Positions 1 through 7,775 of a stretch of 35,666 nucleotides of DNA are shown piece after piece. A program made the position numbers and the translations under genes. Source of the stretch: Candidatus Woesebacteria bacterium (GTDB taxonomy: Bacteria > Patescibacteriota > Microgenomatia > UBA8517); contig JAGUYM010000007.1 of the NCBI GenBank assembly GCA_020061305.1, positions 1 through 35,666 of the forward strand. The letters run 5' to 3'. Under the pieces are notes generated by a model. That model was not told the DNA's origin. It saw nothing but the letters and a program-made list of their open reading frames with translations, and did no database searches. The first letter of the stretch is position 1. Every line of letters begins with the position of its first letter.

Positions 1-73
1 GGAGCGGGTGAGCAGAATTGAACTGCCTACTCATCCTTGGGAAGGATGTATTTTACCGGTAAACTACACCCGC
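1..73 (-). tRNA. tRNA-Gly (anticodon CCC)
   Basis: The reverse strand folds into a complete cloverleaf: a 7-bp acceptor stem (GCGGGTG with CACCCGC), a D-arm with the loop ACCGGTA, an anticodon stem CATCC/GGATG around the loop TTCCCAA, and a T-arm with the loop TTCAATT. The anticodon at positions 34-36 is CCC, giving glycine. The discriminator base is T, as is usual for bacterial tRNA-Gly. The 3' CC is encoded at positions 2-1. Whether the terminal A is encoded lies outside the window. Confidence 0.93.
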
Positions 74-112
74 CTACATTTCGTTTTGACTGTAGGTTTC
101 GCCTACCGACAT

Positions 113-118
113 ATTATA
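113..118 (-). promoter_or_regulatory. Putative -10 box of tRNA-Gly
   Basis: The reverse strand has a perfect TATAAT about 40 nt before the tRNA 5' end. The sequence 17 nt further upstream is TTTTGG, a weak -35. The short leader between them contains a 5-bp hairpin (GTAGG/CCTAC). A 12-bp palindrome, CTACCTTGGTAG at 122-133, lies over the end of the upstream LysM gene. Confidence 0.35.
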
Positions 119-121
119 CCA

Positions 122-658
122 CTACCTTGGTAGCACCAAAATGTTTCCAGAATGAATTAGGTTAGGGTGAATAAGATTATTTGCCTTTGCAATTTCCAAC
201 CATTTATAACCATCTCCATATGCTCTCACAGCGATATCCCAAAGATTATCTCCCTTTTGTACTTCATAAGTTGATGAGTCAATTGTATTGGTTTTATCCG
301 CTGTTTCGTCATCCAAATTAGGAATAACCAGTTCTTGTCCTTCTTCAATGATACTTGCGTTTGCTAGTTTATTTTCTGTGGCTATATCAACCCATTTAAA
401 ACCGTCTCCGTAATATTTAACTGCTATATTCCAAAGGTTTTCGTCTTTTTCTACCCTGTGTGTTTTTTGTGTAGCTTCAATAGAATTGGTTTCTGTTAAT
501 AATTCTTCCGGTATTTTTCCTGTCGAATTTTTAATAAACTTTACAGCAAGACTAGCTACAGTTATTAAAACCAAAATTCCCAAAAAAAGAGAAATAGAGG
601 ATTCATTTAGTTTTATAATTTTTAATGTTTTTTTAAGATTTAAATTCAATGCTATCAC
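122..658 (-). CDS. Membrane-anchored protein with two LysM domains
   Basis: The protein has 178 residues. A hydrophobic segment near residues 22-41 (SISLFLGILVLITVASLAV) should anchor it in the membrane with the rest outside. Two LysM repeats follow, at about residues 66-113 and 131-177. Both have the features VxKxxNLWxIAV, YGDGxKW and a closing LVIP or LVLP. LysM domains bind N-acetylglucosamine polymers, so a role at the peptidoglycan is likely. There is no catalytic domain, so it may be a scaffold or anchor. The start is uncertain. The GTG at 658 gives the longest frame, but a TTG at 649 is better placed behind GGGGTGAT, a good Shine-Dalgarno match, and may be the true start. It is transcribed towards tRNA-Gly. 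Confidence 0.85.
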   Translation of the reverse strand: MIALNLNLKKTLKIIKLNESSISLFLGILVLITVASLAVKFIKNSTGKIPEELLTETNSIEATQKTHRVEKDENLWNIAVKYYGDGFKWVDIATENKLANASIIEEGQELVIPNLDDETADKTNTIDSSTYEVQKGDNLWDIAVRAYGDGYKWLEIAKANNLIHPNLIHSGNILVLPR

Positions 659-709
659 CCCAATTTCTTCAGGGCAGAAGTATATGAAACAATTTAGAGG
701 AATTTGAAT

Positions 710-738
710 TTGAAGTCAAGAGGAAATTAGTCTAAAAT
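710..738 (+). promoter_or_regulatory. Putative promoter of tRNA-Asp
   Basis: A -35-like TTGAAG (710-715) and a -10-like TAAAAT (733-738) are separated by exactly 17 nt. This places transcription start near 745, about 11 nt before the mature tRNA. Confidence 0.5.
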
Positions 739-755
739 ACATTAGTTTACAATGT

Positions 756-830
756 GGGGTCGTGGTGTAATTGGTTAACACATCTCCCTGTCACGGAGAA
801 GACTTGCGAGTTCGAGTCTCGTCGATCCCG
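756..830 (+). tRNA. tRNA-Asp (anticodon GTC)
   Basis: The cloverleaf is complete. The acceptor is GGGGTCG with CGATCCC (one G-T pair), the anticodon stem TCTCC/GGAGA encloses CTGTCAC with anticodon GTC, and the T-arm is GCGAG-TTCGAGT-CTCGT. The discriminator is G, as expected for Asp. The following bases are CTTT, so CCA is not encoded and must be added after transcription. With GatCAB in the same window, a non-discriminating AspRS/GatCAB route to Asn-tRNA is possible, but this tRNA alone cannot show it. Confidence 0.95.
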
Positions 831-855
831 CTTTGTAAATTCAGGTCTACACATT

Positions 856-1062
856 TTAGTCAGAGTATTTTTTAGTTAGTTTTAGACCTTTTTCGTACTT
901 TCTCCCTAAAACATCAATTGTTAGTATCTCGTGTTCTGTTGGAGTTGCCGTTAAAAATTGAGGAGTCCCAATGTGTGTTTCTGTACGATTTATTATCTGA
1001 ACAAGATCATCTTGTTTGCCAGTATCCTGCCCAATTACAACTCCACAGTTATTACAAATCAC
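856..1062 (-). CDS. Small hypothetical protein with one N-terminal CxxC
   Basis: This is a 68-residue protein starting with GTG at 1062. The start is chosen because an excellent Shine-Dalgarno (GGAGGAGG at 1080-1073) precedes it by about 10 nt, which is unusual here because most neighbours have none. The N-terminus MICNNCGVVIG holds a CxxC knuckle like half of a zinc ribbon. No second pair of cysteines follows, so metal binding would need a dimer or may not occur. The rest (about residues 20-68) is polar, with IDVLGRKYEKGLKLTKKY at the end. I do not recognise the family. It stands alone between tRNA-Asp and the divergent SemiSWEET-like gene. Confidence 0.6.
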   Translation of the reverse strand: MICNNCGVVIGQDTGKQDDLVQIINRTETHIGTPQFLTATPTEHEILTIDVLGRKYEKGLKLTKKYSD

Positions 1063-1123
1063 AACAGATAAACCTCCTCCGAGATTTCAGTTAAACCCTC
1101 TTTTCTTATTATCATTTGGGTAT

Positions 1124-1129
1124 TATAGT
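1124..1129 (+). promoter_or_regulatory. -10 box giving a leaderless start for the SemiSWEET-like gene
   Basis: TATAGT ends exactly 6 nt before the ATG at 1136, which puts the predicted transcription start on the A of the ATG. There is no Shine-Dalgarno. Confidence 0.5.
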
Positions 1130-1135
1130 TGATTA

Positions 1136-1438
1136 ATGTCGAAATATAAAAAATTTCAAAAAGATAAAAATAATAATGGGGTGGATGATAGGCTTGACTT
1201 AATTACAAACATTTGTGCGGTTGTATTGCCTTTTACTACCATTGATCAACTTTATATTATTTACATAAATAAACAAACTGTGGGTGTATCTTCAATTACT
1301 TGGCTTCTTTATGGACTTTTATCTATCCCTTTACTTGTTTACTCCATAAAAAGAAAAGAAGTTCCAATGATAATTTTAAATGGTTTATGGGTTATTGTTG
1401 ACTTTGCAGTCTGGTTTGGTGTTGTGCTATATTCATAG
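1136..1438 (+). CDS. SemiSWEET/MtN3-like small membrane transporter
   Basis: The protein has 100 residues. A very polar N-terminal tail (about residues 1-20, rich in K, N and D) is followed by three predicted helices, near residues 21-42, 52-70 and 75-98. The spacing and the GVSSITWLLYGL and NGLWVIVDFAVWFGV stretches fit the three-helix SemiSWEET/PQ-loop fold, in which two copies form a sugar pore. The usual Pro-Gln pair in helix 1 is not present (LPFTTIDQL instead), so transport activity and substrate are uncertain. The gene ends 4 nt before polX and may be cotranscribed with it. It appears to be expressed from a leaderless promoter. Confidence 0.65.
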   Translation: MSKYKKFQKDKNNNGVDDRLDLITNICAVVLPFTTIDQLYIIYINKQTVGVSSITWLLYGLLSIPLLVYSIKRKEVPMIILNGLWVIVDFAVWFGVVLYS

Positions 1439-1442
1439 TTAG

Positions 1443-3134
1443 ATGACAAATGTAGAGGTTGCTGAATTATTGAGACAGGTAGCGTCTGCATATCAATACA
1501 AAGATGAATCTAAATATAAATTTCAAATAATCGCGTATAACCGTGCAGCAGATTCTATTGAGCATGCAACTTCTGAACTTAAAGACCTTTGGGATGATGG
1601 AAAATTAGACGAAATTCCTTCAATTGGTTCTTCAATCGCCTCACATTTAGATGAACTTTTTAAAACTGGTAAATCAAAACATTTTGATGAGATCATGAAT
1701 GGAATTCCTAAAGAAGCATTTGTTTTAATGGCATTACCTAAGGTTGGTCTTAAAACAGCATTAAAAATGTTAAATGAGTTGCCAAAATCCGAAATTAAAA
1801 AACACTTAGATCAAGCCATAAAGCTTAAGGCTAAAAACTTAAGACATTTATTGCCTTATGCCGAAAAACTAGCGTATGAGGTTGTAGAATGGCTTAAGGC
1901 CTGTGGATTGGTTGAAAAAATAGATGTATTGGGGTCACTTCGTAGAAAAACGGCAACAGTAGGGGATATAGATATACTGGTTTCGCCAAAGAACTCCAAA
2001 AACCAAGAACTTCAAAAATCAAAATTAATAGAGCATTTTACAAAATACCCCAAAACACAAAAAATAATAGAGGCTGGAACAAAAACAGCGTCAATTTTGC
2101 TTCCTAATAATGTTCAAGTTGATATTTTGGTTACTGACCTCAACGCCTATGGTAACGCTCTCCAACACTTTACAGGTAGCAAATTTCATAATATTGCCCT
2201 GCGTGAACACTCACTTAAAAAGGGTTGGAGCATGAATGAATTTAGATTAAAACCAACTAAGAACGAAAAGATAAGAGCTAAGAGATTTAGAACAGAAAAA
2301 GAACTTTATGAATTTTTGGACTTGAGATATATAGAGCCGGAATTAAGAGAAGATCTGGGAGAAATAGAAGCTTCAAAAAACAATACTTTACCAAATCTTG
2401 TTAAATTGGAGGATATCAAAGGTGATTTACAAATACATAGTAACTTTGATATTGAAACAAGCCATGACTTGGGGGTAAGTAGTATGGAGGAAATAGTAAA
2501 GAGGGGTGAGGAATTAGGATATGAATATATTGCCTTTACTGAACACAACCCAAGTAAAAAGAACCATGATGCTAAACGGATAATAGAATTACTCAAATTA
2601 AAGAGTGAAAAGATTCGTGAAAAAGATTGGGGTATTAAAGTATTCAATAGTTTAGAGATAGATATAAATAAAGATGGCAGTTTGCCAGTTCCAGACAAAG
2701 GTTTAGAACTTTTAGACTTCGCGTTAGTTTCCATTCATGGGGTTTTTGACCTTCCTCGCTCTGCTCAAACAGAACGAGTTTTAAATGCTCTCAATCATCC
2801 CAAAGTTAAAATATTCGCTCACCCTACTGCAAGAAAAATTAATGAAAGAGAAGGCGTGGAACTTGATTGGGAAAAGATATTTGATTTTTGTCTTAAAAAC
2901 AATAAGTGGATAGAAATAAATGCTGATCCGATGAGGCTTGATTTACCGGATGTTTTAGTCAGGGATGCTGTGAAAAAAGGTGTGAAATTAACAATTGGAA
3001 CAGACACTCATGAGGTATCAATGATGGATAATATGAAATATGGGGTATATGTGGCGAGAAGAGGATGGTGTGAAGATAAAAATATAATAAATACGCTTCC
3101 CTTTATTGACCTGATTAACCTAATTACTAATTGA
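1443..3134 (+). CDS. polX: DNA polymerase X family with C-terminal PHP domain
   Basis: This 563-residue protein matches the usual length of bacterial PolX. Its order is an N-terminal helix-hairpin-helix 8-kDa-like region (about 1-150, including IPSIGSSIASHLDEL and LPKVGLKTALKML), the polymerase palm (about 150-300), and a C-terminal PHP phosphoesterase (about 325-560). The palm carries GSLRRKTATVGDIDILV, whose DxD pair binds metal, and a third aspartate in VQVDILV. The PHP part begins GDLQIHSNFD and has TEHNPS, SIHG, AHPTAR and GTDTHE, so the metal-binding histidines and aspartates look complete. The family does gap-filling in base excision repair, and the PHP part gives 3'-5' exonuclease or AP-site processing. 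A TATATT with extended TGC lies 9 nt before the ATG, so it may also have its own promoter. Confidence 0.93.
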   Translation: MTNVEVAELLRQVASAYQYKDESKYKFQIIAYNRAADSIEHATSELKDLWDDGKLDEIPSIGSSIASHLDELFKTGKSKHFDEIMNGIPKEAFVLMALPKVGLKTALKMLNELPKSEIKKHLDQAIKLKAKNLRHLLPYAEKLAYEVVEWLKACGLVEKIDVLGSLRRKTATVGDIDILVSPKNSKNQELQKSKLIEHFTKYPKTQKIIEAGTKTASILLPNNVQVDILVTDLNAYGNALQHFTGSKFHNIALREHSLKKGWSMNEFRLKPTKNEKIRAKRFRTEKELYEFLDLRYIEPELREDLGEIEASKNNTLPNLVKLEDIKGDLQIHSNFDIETSHDLGVSSMEEIVKRGEELGYEYIAFTEHNPSKKNHDAKRIIELLKLKSEKIREKDWGIKVFNSLEIDINKDGSLPVPDKGLELLDFALVSIHGVFDLPRSAQTERVLNALNHPKVKIFAHPTARKINEREGVELDWEKIFDFCLKNNKWIEINADPMRLDLPDVLVRDAVKKGVKLTIGTDTHEVSMMDNMKYGVYVARRGWCEDKNIINTLPFIDLINLITN

Positions 3135-3140
3135 CCTAAA

Positions 3141-3168
3141 TTGGGATTTGGTAATTGGAATTTGTTTA
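3141..3168 (+). repeat. Heptanucleotide tandem array upstream of lemA
   Basis: Four 7-bp units in exact phase all begin with TTG: TTGGGAT, TTGGTAA, TTGGAAT, TTGTTTA. They fill part of the 95-nt gap between polX and lemA. The rest of the gap (to about 3208) is another low-complexity stretch made of repeated ATTAG words. Confidence 0.6.
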
Positions 3169-3229
3169 GAATAATTAGTACAATTAGAATTAGAATAATT
3201 AGAAATTATTGAAGGGTGGTGATAATGAA

Positions 3230-3790
3230 ATGAATATTTTATACATATTATTGGCAATAGGAGCGATTTTGATTGGTTGGGTAATTTCTCAATACAATTT
3301 TTTTGTATCAAGTAAAGCAAGAATTAAAGCTTCGATTCAAGAGATTGGAAATCAACTTAAAAGGCAGGCAGACCTTATTCCAAATCTTGAAGCTTCAGTC
3401 AAAGGATACTTAAAGCATGAAAAGGGAATACTGGAAATGCTTTCAGAAGCTCGCAAGCTTGTTTCTAAGGGACAAGATGCTTCGAAACAAATTGGTCAAG
3501 CTTTGTCTGGTTTAAAAATAGTAGTTGAGAGTAATCCTGAACTTAAAGCAAACACTGTTGTTGAAAACTTAATGGGGGAACTTAGAGACACAGCAGACAA
3601 GGTAATGTATGCAAGAAGACTGATGATTGACTTAACTGCAGATTACAATGTTAAAAGGGCAACTTTTCCAACAAATTTAGTAGCACAGATGTTTAAGTTT
3701 GATGAACTAAAAGGCTTGGAAACTGAAGAAGGTGGCGACTTTTTAAAAGTAACTGCAACTGAAATGAAAAGTACTAAAATTAATCTTTAA
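3230..3790 (+). CDS. lemA: LemA family protein
   Basis: The protein has 186 residues, a normal LemA length. It has one N-terminal membrane helix (about residues 2-19) and a long helical remainder. Family hallmarks are QLKRQADLIPNLEASVKGYLKHEKGILEMLSEAR and later NLMGELRDTADKVMYARRLMIDLTADYN, which match the LemA consensus. The ATG at 3230 is chosen over an in-frame TTG at 3209 because GGTGGTGAT sits just before it as a Shine-Dalgarno, and the 7 extra residues are not LemA-like. The molecular function of LemA is not firmly established. It is usually next to HtpX, as here (28-nt gap), which suggests a shared role in membrane quality control or peptide handling. Confidence 0.9.
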   Translation: MNILYILLAIGAILIGWVISQYNFFVSSKARIKASIQEIGNQLKRQADLIPNLEASVKGYLKHEKGILEMLSEARKLVSKGQDASKQIGQALSGLKIVVESNPELKANTVVENLMGELRDTADKVMYARRLMIDLTADYNVKRATFPTNLVAQMFKFDELKGLETEEGGDFLKVTATEMKSTKINL

Positions 3791-3818
3791 TTAATTTATG
3801 CTTAAGTAAGCCTGTGAT

Positions 3819-4745
3819 ATGCAAAATATATATGAGGTGCAACAGAGTAATAAGATAAAAAGCGGTGTTATTACTGCTTTGTTTCTGGTATTTTCTTTTA
3901 TTGCTATTTATATATTGGGTCAAGCGTTCGGATATTACATGGGCTATGATGTTGGAGGCCTGGGTTATATAGGGATTGCATTTATAGTTTCAGGAATTTC
4001 TACATTTATAAGTTATTACAATTCAGACAAAATAGTTCTTTCAATTTCTGGGGCAAGGCCAGCAAATAAAGAAGAAGATAAAATATTTAAACAAGTTGGG
4101 GAGAATTTATCAATTGGAACCGGTCTACCTCTACCTAAACTTTATGTCATTGAAGATACTGCTCCAAATGCTTTTGCAACAGGGAGAGATCCGGAACACG
4201 CAGTGGTTTGTGTTACATCCGGTTTACTTTCAAAACTAAATAGAAGTGAACTTGAAGCAGTTGTGGCCCATGAGATGGGGCATATCAAAAATTATGATAT
4301 AAGGCTTATGAGTATCGTTTCTGTGATGGTTGGTTTAGTCGCACTTTTGGCTGATTGGCTTTTACATATTGGAATGAGGACAAGAGGAAGGAGGGATGAG
4401 TCGGGTAATGCGGGAGCGATAATCGTGGTATTGGGGGTAATTTTTGCTTTAATTTCCCCAATTATTGCGACAATGATACAACTTGCAATTTCAAGAAGGA
4501 GAGAATTTTTTGCAGATAGTGAAGCAGTGATGTTTACCAGAAACCCTCAGGGGCTAATAAATGCACTTACTAAAATATCAAATGACCATGAACCATTGGA
4601 AGCTGCAAATAAAGCAACAGCTCATTTGTATATAGTTACTCCTTTTAAAGACAAAGTCAGGTCCTCAGTGGGGATGTTTGCAAATTTGTTTAATACTCAC
4701 CCACCAATTAAAGAAAGAATTCAAGCCCTTCAAAAAATGAGTTAA
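3819..4745 (+). CDS. htpX: HtpX-type membrane zinc metalloprotease
   Basis: The protein has 308 residues. Two N-terminal membrane helices (about 17-37 and 47-67) precede the M48 catalytic domain. The zinc motif HEMGH is at residues 151-155, with the third ligand in the RRREFFADSEA segment. Two further helices lie between them (about 168-188 and 198-225). HtpX degrades misfolded membrane proteins at the cytoplasmic face. The C-terminus with THPPIKERIQAL is typical of the family. It follows lemA by 28 nt and precedes gatC by a short gap that holds a separate -10 box. Confidence 0.93.
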   Translation: MQNIYEVQQSNKIKSGVITALFLVFSFIAIYILGQAFGYYMGYDVGGLGYIGIAFIVSGISTFISYYNSDKIVLSISGARPANKEEDKIFKQVGENLSIGTGLPLPKLYVIEDTAPNAFATGRDPEHAVVCVTSGLLSKLNRSELEAVVAHEMGHIKNYDIRLMSIVSVMVGLVALLADWLLHIGMRTRGRRDESGNAGAIIVVLGVIFALISPIIATMIQLAISRRREFFADSEAVMFTRNPQGLINALTKISNDHEPLEAANKATAHLYIVTPFKDKVRSSVGMFANLFNTHPPIKERIQALQKMS

Positions 4746-4751
4746 ACAAAG

Positions 4752-4757
4752 TATTAT
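4752..4757 (+). promoter_or_regulatory. -10 box giving a leaderless start for gatC
   Basis: TATTAT lies exactly 6 nt before the ATG at 4764 and abuts the alternative ATG at 4758. This favours 4764 as the true start, because the predicted +1 would fall on its A. Confidence 0.45.
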
Positions 4758-4763
4758 ATGGAT

Positions 4764-5069
4764 ATGGCTAAATTAACTAAGGGTGATGTCTTGCACGTCG
4801 CGAGACTTTCGAATTTGAATTTAACAGAAGATGAATTGGAGATGTTTACGCTACAACTTTCAAAAATAGTTGATTTTTTTAGTGAACTATCTGAAATTGA
4901 TACAACAAATATTAAACCAACCAGTCAAACTACAGGACTTATAAATATATTAAGAGATGATATGGTAATGAGTGACAGGATGTTAACACAGAACGAAGCT
5001 TTATCTGGAACTGACAACACATATAATGGCATGTTTAGGGTTCCAAAAGTACTTAAAAACAAGATTTAG
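4764..5069 (+). CDS. gatC: Asp/Glu-tRNA(Asn/Gln) amidotransferase subunit C
   Basis: The protein has 101 residues from the preferred start, the family's usual size. It begins MAKLTKGDVLHVARLSNLNL and contains DELEMFTLQLSKIVDFFSEL and DTTNIKPTSQ, all characteristic of GatC. It ends in the conserved pattern MFRVPKVL. GatC wraps around GatA and GatB and stabilises the complex. A second ATG at 4758 would add two residues but overlaps the probable -10 box. The stop codon lies within the first unit of a heptanucleotide repeat array that forms the gatC-gatA junction. Confidence 0.93.
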   Translation: MAKLTKGDVLHVARLSNLNLTEDELEMFTLQLSKIVDFFSELSEIDTTNIKPTSQTTGLINILRDDMVMSDRMLTQNEALSGTDNTYNGMFRVPKVLKNKI

Positions 5070-5088
5070 GATGCAAGATTTAAGATTT
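5061..5088 (+). repeat. Heptanucleotide tandem array at the gatC-gatA junction
   Basis: There are four 7-bp units in exact phase: AAGATTT, AGGATGC, AAGATTT, AAGATTT. The first contains the gatC stop codon, and the array ends at the base before the proposed gatA ATG. Confidence 0.65.
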
Positions 5089-6477
5089 ATGACTAACAAC
5101 AATATACCATTAACAATTAAGGAGACACAGGAAGGATTGAAAGCTAAAAAGTTTTTGGCCGTTGAATTGGTTGATGCTTATTTGGAAAGAATTAAAAAGT
5201 TTAATCCTGAGTATAATATATTTTTGACAATTACAGAGGAAGAGGCTTACAAGAAAGCCAGAGAGTTAGATAAAGTGGGATTGTATGATAAACCTTTGTC
5301 TGGAGTTACAGCTTCATATAAAGATATATTCCTTACTAAAAATATTAGAACTACAGCTGCTTCTAAAATATTAGATAATTATATTCCTGCTTACAGTGCA
5401 ACAAGTGTCAAAAAAATTGAAGATGCTGGGGCAATACCACTTGGAAAACTCAATTGCGACGCCTTTGCGCATGGAGCATCTGGAGAGAATTCAGATTATG
5501 GTTCAACTAAAAATCCTTGGAACAAAGAATTTGTTCCAGGCGGATCATCTAGTGGATCTGCTGCTGCATTGGCTGCTGGAATGTCTTTGGTTTCATTGGG
5601 TAGTGATACTGGAGGTTCTACTAGACAACCTGCCAATTTTTGCAATTTAGTCGGTTTAAAGCCTACACGAGGTGTGATATCGAGATATGGTGTTATAGCT
5701 ATGAGTTCATCAATTGACACAGTTGGAACATTTACACATACAGTAGATGATATGGAAATAATGTTTGATGTTTTAAAGGGAGAAGATGGCTTTGATGGAA
5801 TTGTTAAAAATTTTGAAAAGCCACAAATTAAAGAAGAGTTTAAATTAGGTATTGCAAAAGAATTTTTTAAAGAGGGTCTAGATAGAGAGGTTGAGGAAAT
5901 GATTGAGGGTGTTAGAAAAACCTTTGAAAGTATAAATATTGAAATTGTCGATATAAGCTTACCTCATACTAAATATGCAGTTCCTATTTATTATATAATT
6001 CAACCTGCAGAAGTATCAAGTAATTTAGGCAGATTTGATGGAATTAGATATGGGAACAATAGAGATCGTTTTGGAAGCGAAGCTAAAAGAAGAATAATGC
6101 TTGGAAGTTATGTTTTATCAAGTGGTTATTATGATGCCTATTTTGATAAGGCCCAAAGAGTACGGACAAAACTTATTGAAGATTTTAACTTGGCTTTCGA
6201 AAAAGTAGATGCCATTCTTTCCCCTGTATCTCCAACTCCACCATTTAAATTGGGCGAAAACACAAATGACCCACTGAAAATGTATTTGGAGGATGTATAT
6301 ACAGCATCAATTAATCTTGTTGGGGTTCCCTCACTTGCTTTACCTACTATGTTTTCTGAGGGTGGATTACCGATTGGGTTTCAATTAATTGGCCCCAATT
6401 TTTCTGAGCATAATTTATTTGAACTTGGAAGACGATATCATCAAGAAATAAATTACAAACCAAAAATTGCTTTATGA
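5089..6477 (+). CDS. gatA: Asp/Glu-tRNA(Asn/Gln) amidotransferase subunit A
   Basis: The protein has 462 residues in the amidase-signature family. The Ser-cisSer-Lys triad is visible: K78 in SYKDIF, the cis-serine S153 in GGSSSG, and the nucleophile S177 in GSDTGGSTRQPA. GatA hydrolyses glutamine to ammonia, which is channelled to GatB to amidate misacylated Glu-tRNA(Gln) or Asp-tRNA(Asn). The start at 5089 gives MTNNNIPLTIKETQEGL, close to the family N-terminus. An ATG at 5071 would add six residues encoded by the repeat array, and a more distal in-frame codon at 5026 overlaps gatC and is unlikely. The stop overlaps the gatB start (ATGA), so the two are translationally coupled. Confidence 0.95.
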   Translation: MTNNNIPLTIKETQEGLKAKKFLAVELVDAYLERIKKFNPEYNIFLTITEEEAYKKARELDKVGLYDKPLSGVTASYKDIFLTKNIRTTAASKILDNYIPAYSATSVKKIEDAGAIPLGKLNCDAFAHGASGENSDYGSTKNPWNKEFVPGGSSSGSAAALAAGMSLVSLGSDTGGSTRQPANFCNLVGLKPTRGVISRYGVIAMSSSIDTVGTFTHTVDDMEIMFDVLKGEDGFDGIVKNFEKPQIKEEFKLGIAKEFFKEGLDREVEEMIEGVRKTFESINIEIVDISLPHTKYAVPIYYIIQPAEVSSNLGRFDGIRYGNNRDRFGSEAKRRIMLGSYVLSSGYYDAYFDKAQRVRTKLIEDFNLAFEKVDAILSPVSPTPPFKLGENTNDPLKMYLEDVYTASINLVGVPSLALPTMFSEGGLPIGFQLIGPNFSEHNLFELGRRYHQEINYKPKIAL

Positions 6478-7775
6478 AATATACACCAATAATCGGACTA
6501 GAGGTTCATATAGAACCAAATACAAAATCAAAAATGTTTTGTGGATGCAGTCAAGATCATTTTGGCAAAAAGCCAAATACCAATACTTGCCCTATTTGCT
6601 TGGGACTTCCTGGGGCGTTGCCTTATGCAAACAAAGAAGCCATAAAAAAAACTATTTTACTAGGTCTTGCGTTGGGATCTGAAATTTCAAAATCAAGCAG
6701 ATTTTACAGAAAGCATTATTTTTACCCTGACCTTCCTAAAAGCTATCAAACAAGCCAAAAAGAAAACCCGTTTTGTATAGGCGGTGAACTTCTTGGCAAA
6801 AAGATAAACCATATTCATCTAGAGGAAGATGCTGGTAAACTTATTCACGCTGATGATGGCTCACTTATTGATTTTAATCGTTCTGGATGTGCTTTAATCG
6901 AGCTTGTAACTGAGCCTGTTTTTCATTCTATTGATGAAGTTTTAAAATTCTTAAAAGAACTTCAACTAATTGCAAGATACTTGGATATCAGTTCTTGTGA
7001 TATGGAAAAGGGAACTATGAGGCTAGAGGCAAACGTTTCTTTAGGCACTAGACAACAGGTACCGGGCAATGGGTTGCCCGATTACAAGGTAGAACTTAAA
7101 AACATAAATAGTTTCAGGTTCTTGGAAAAGGCAATTGAAGTAGAAATTAGGAGACAGGAGTTAGAGCTCAGTAAAGGCAGGGAGCCTATACAGGAAACGA
7201 GAGGATATGATGAAGCTAAAAAAACAACTTTTAGTCAAAGGTCTAAAGAAGAAGCTCATGATTACAGATACTTTCCAGAAGCTGATTTACCGCCTGTTGT
7301 GATAGATAGATCTATTATCTTAGATCTTAGATCTAAGATGGTGGAACTGCCACAACAAAAGAGGGAGAGATTTGAAGAACAATATAAAATTTCAAAAGAA
7401 TTTATAGAGATTTTGGTAAGTGATAAAAAAAGAGCAGATTATTTTGAGGAAGTGGCAAAATTAGATAGCAACTACAAAACTATTGCTGATTTGATAGTTA
7501 ACAAAAGATTTGACCAAAAATATCCTGAACCCGCTGGACTTGCGAGAGAAATTTATAACTTAAGCCACATGCAATATGCAACTGATACCGAAACTGCAGA
7601 AATAATATCAAAAGTAATTGCAGGTAATACTGATATAGTTACCAAATATAATAATGGACAGACTCAAGTATTGGGATTTTTAATTGGTCAAGTACAAAAA
7701 TTGCTTAAAGGCACGGGTAACCCAAAACTTATTTCTAGATTATTGATTGAAAAACTTGAGAATGATCAAAAGTAG
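6474..7775 (+). CDS. gatB: Asp/Glu-tRNA(Asn/Gln) amidotransferase subunit B
   Basis: The protein has 433 residues, about 40 shorter than typical GatB but with both main parts. The N-terminal catalytic cradle begins YTPIIGLEVHIEPNTKSKMFC and includes CPICLGLPGALP, RKHYFYPDLPKSYQTSQ, EEDAGKL, DFNRSG and ELVTEP. The helical and YqeY-like tail runs from about 300 to the end. The tail contacts the tRNA. Cysteines in MFCGCS and NTCPIC suggest an intact zinc site. Near residues 193-201 the usual short loop carries extra residues (RQQVPGNG) encoded by a GC-rich palindrome. It is coupled to gatA upstream and overlaps the MFS gene downstream. Confidence 0.95.
   Translation: MKYTPIIGLEVHIEPNTKSKMFCGCSQDHFGKKPNTNTCPICLGLPGALPYANKEAIKKTILLGLALGSEISKSSRFYRKHYFYPDLPKSYQTSQKENPFCIGGELLGKKINHIHLEEDAGKLIHADDGSLIDFNRSGCALIELVTEPVFHSIDEVLKFLKELQLIARYLDISSCDMEKGTMRLEANVSLGTRQQVPGNGLPDYKVELKNINSFRFLEKAIEVEIRRQELELSKGREPIQETRGYDEAKKTTFSQRSKEEAHDYRYFPEADLPPVVIDRSIILDLRSKMVELPQQKRERFEEQYKISKEFIEILVSDKKRADYFEEVAKLDSNYKTIADLIVNKRFDQKYPEPAGLAREIYNLSHMQYATDTETAEIISKVIAGNTDIVTKYNNGQTQVLGFLIGQVQKLLKGTGNPKLISRLLIEKLENDQK
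7063..7080. repeat. GC-rich palindrome inserted in gatB
   Basis: CGGGCAA and TTGCCCG form a perfect 7-bp inverted repeat around TGGG. It stands out in an AT-rich gene and encodes the centre of the extra loop VPGNGLP. The reading frame is kept. Confidence 0.55.

Noticed and set aside
2306-2734. Antisense frames within polX, ppsA, uvrA and other genes
   Set aside because: They lack start signals and recognisable domains and lie opposite well-supported genes.
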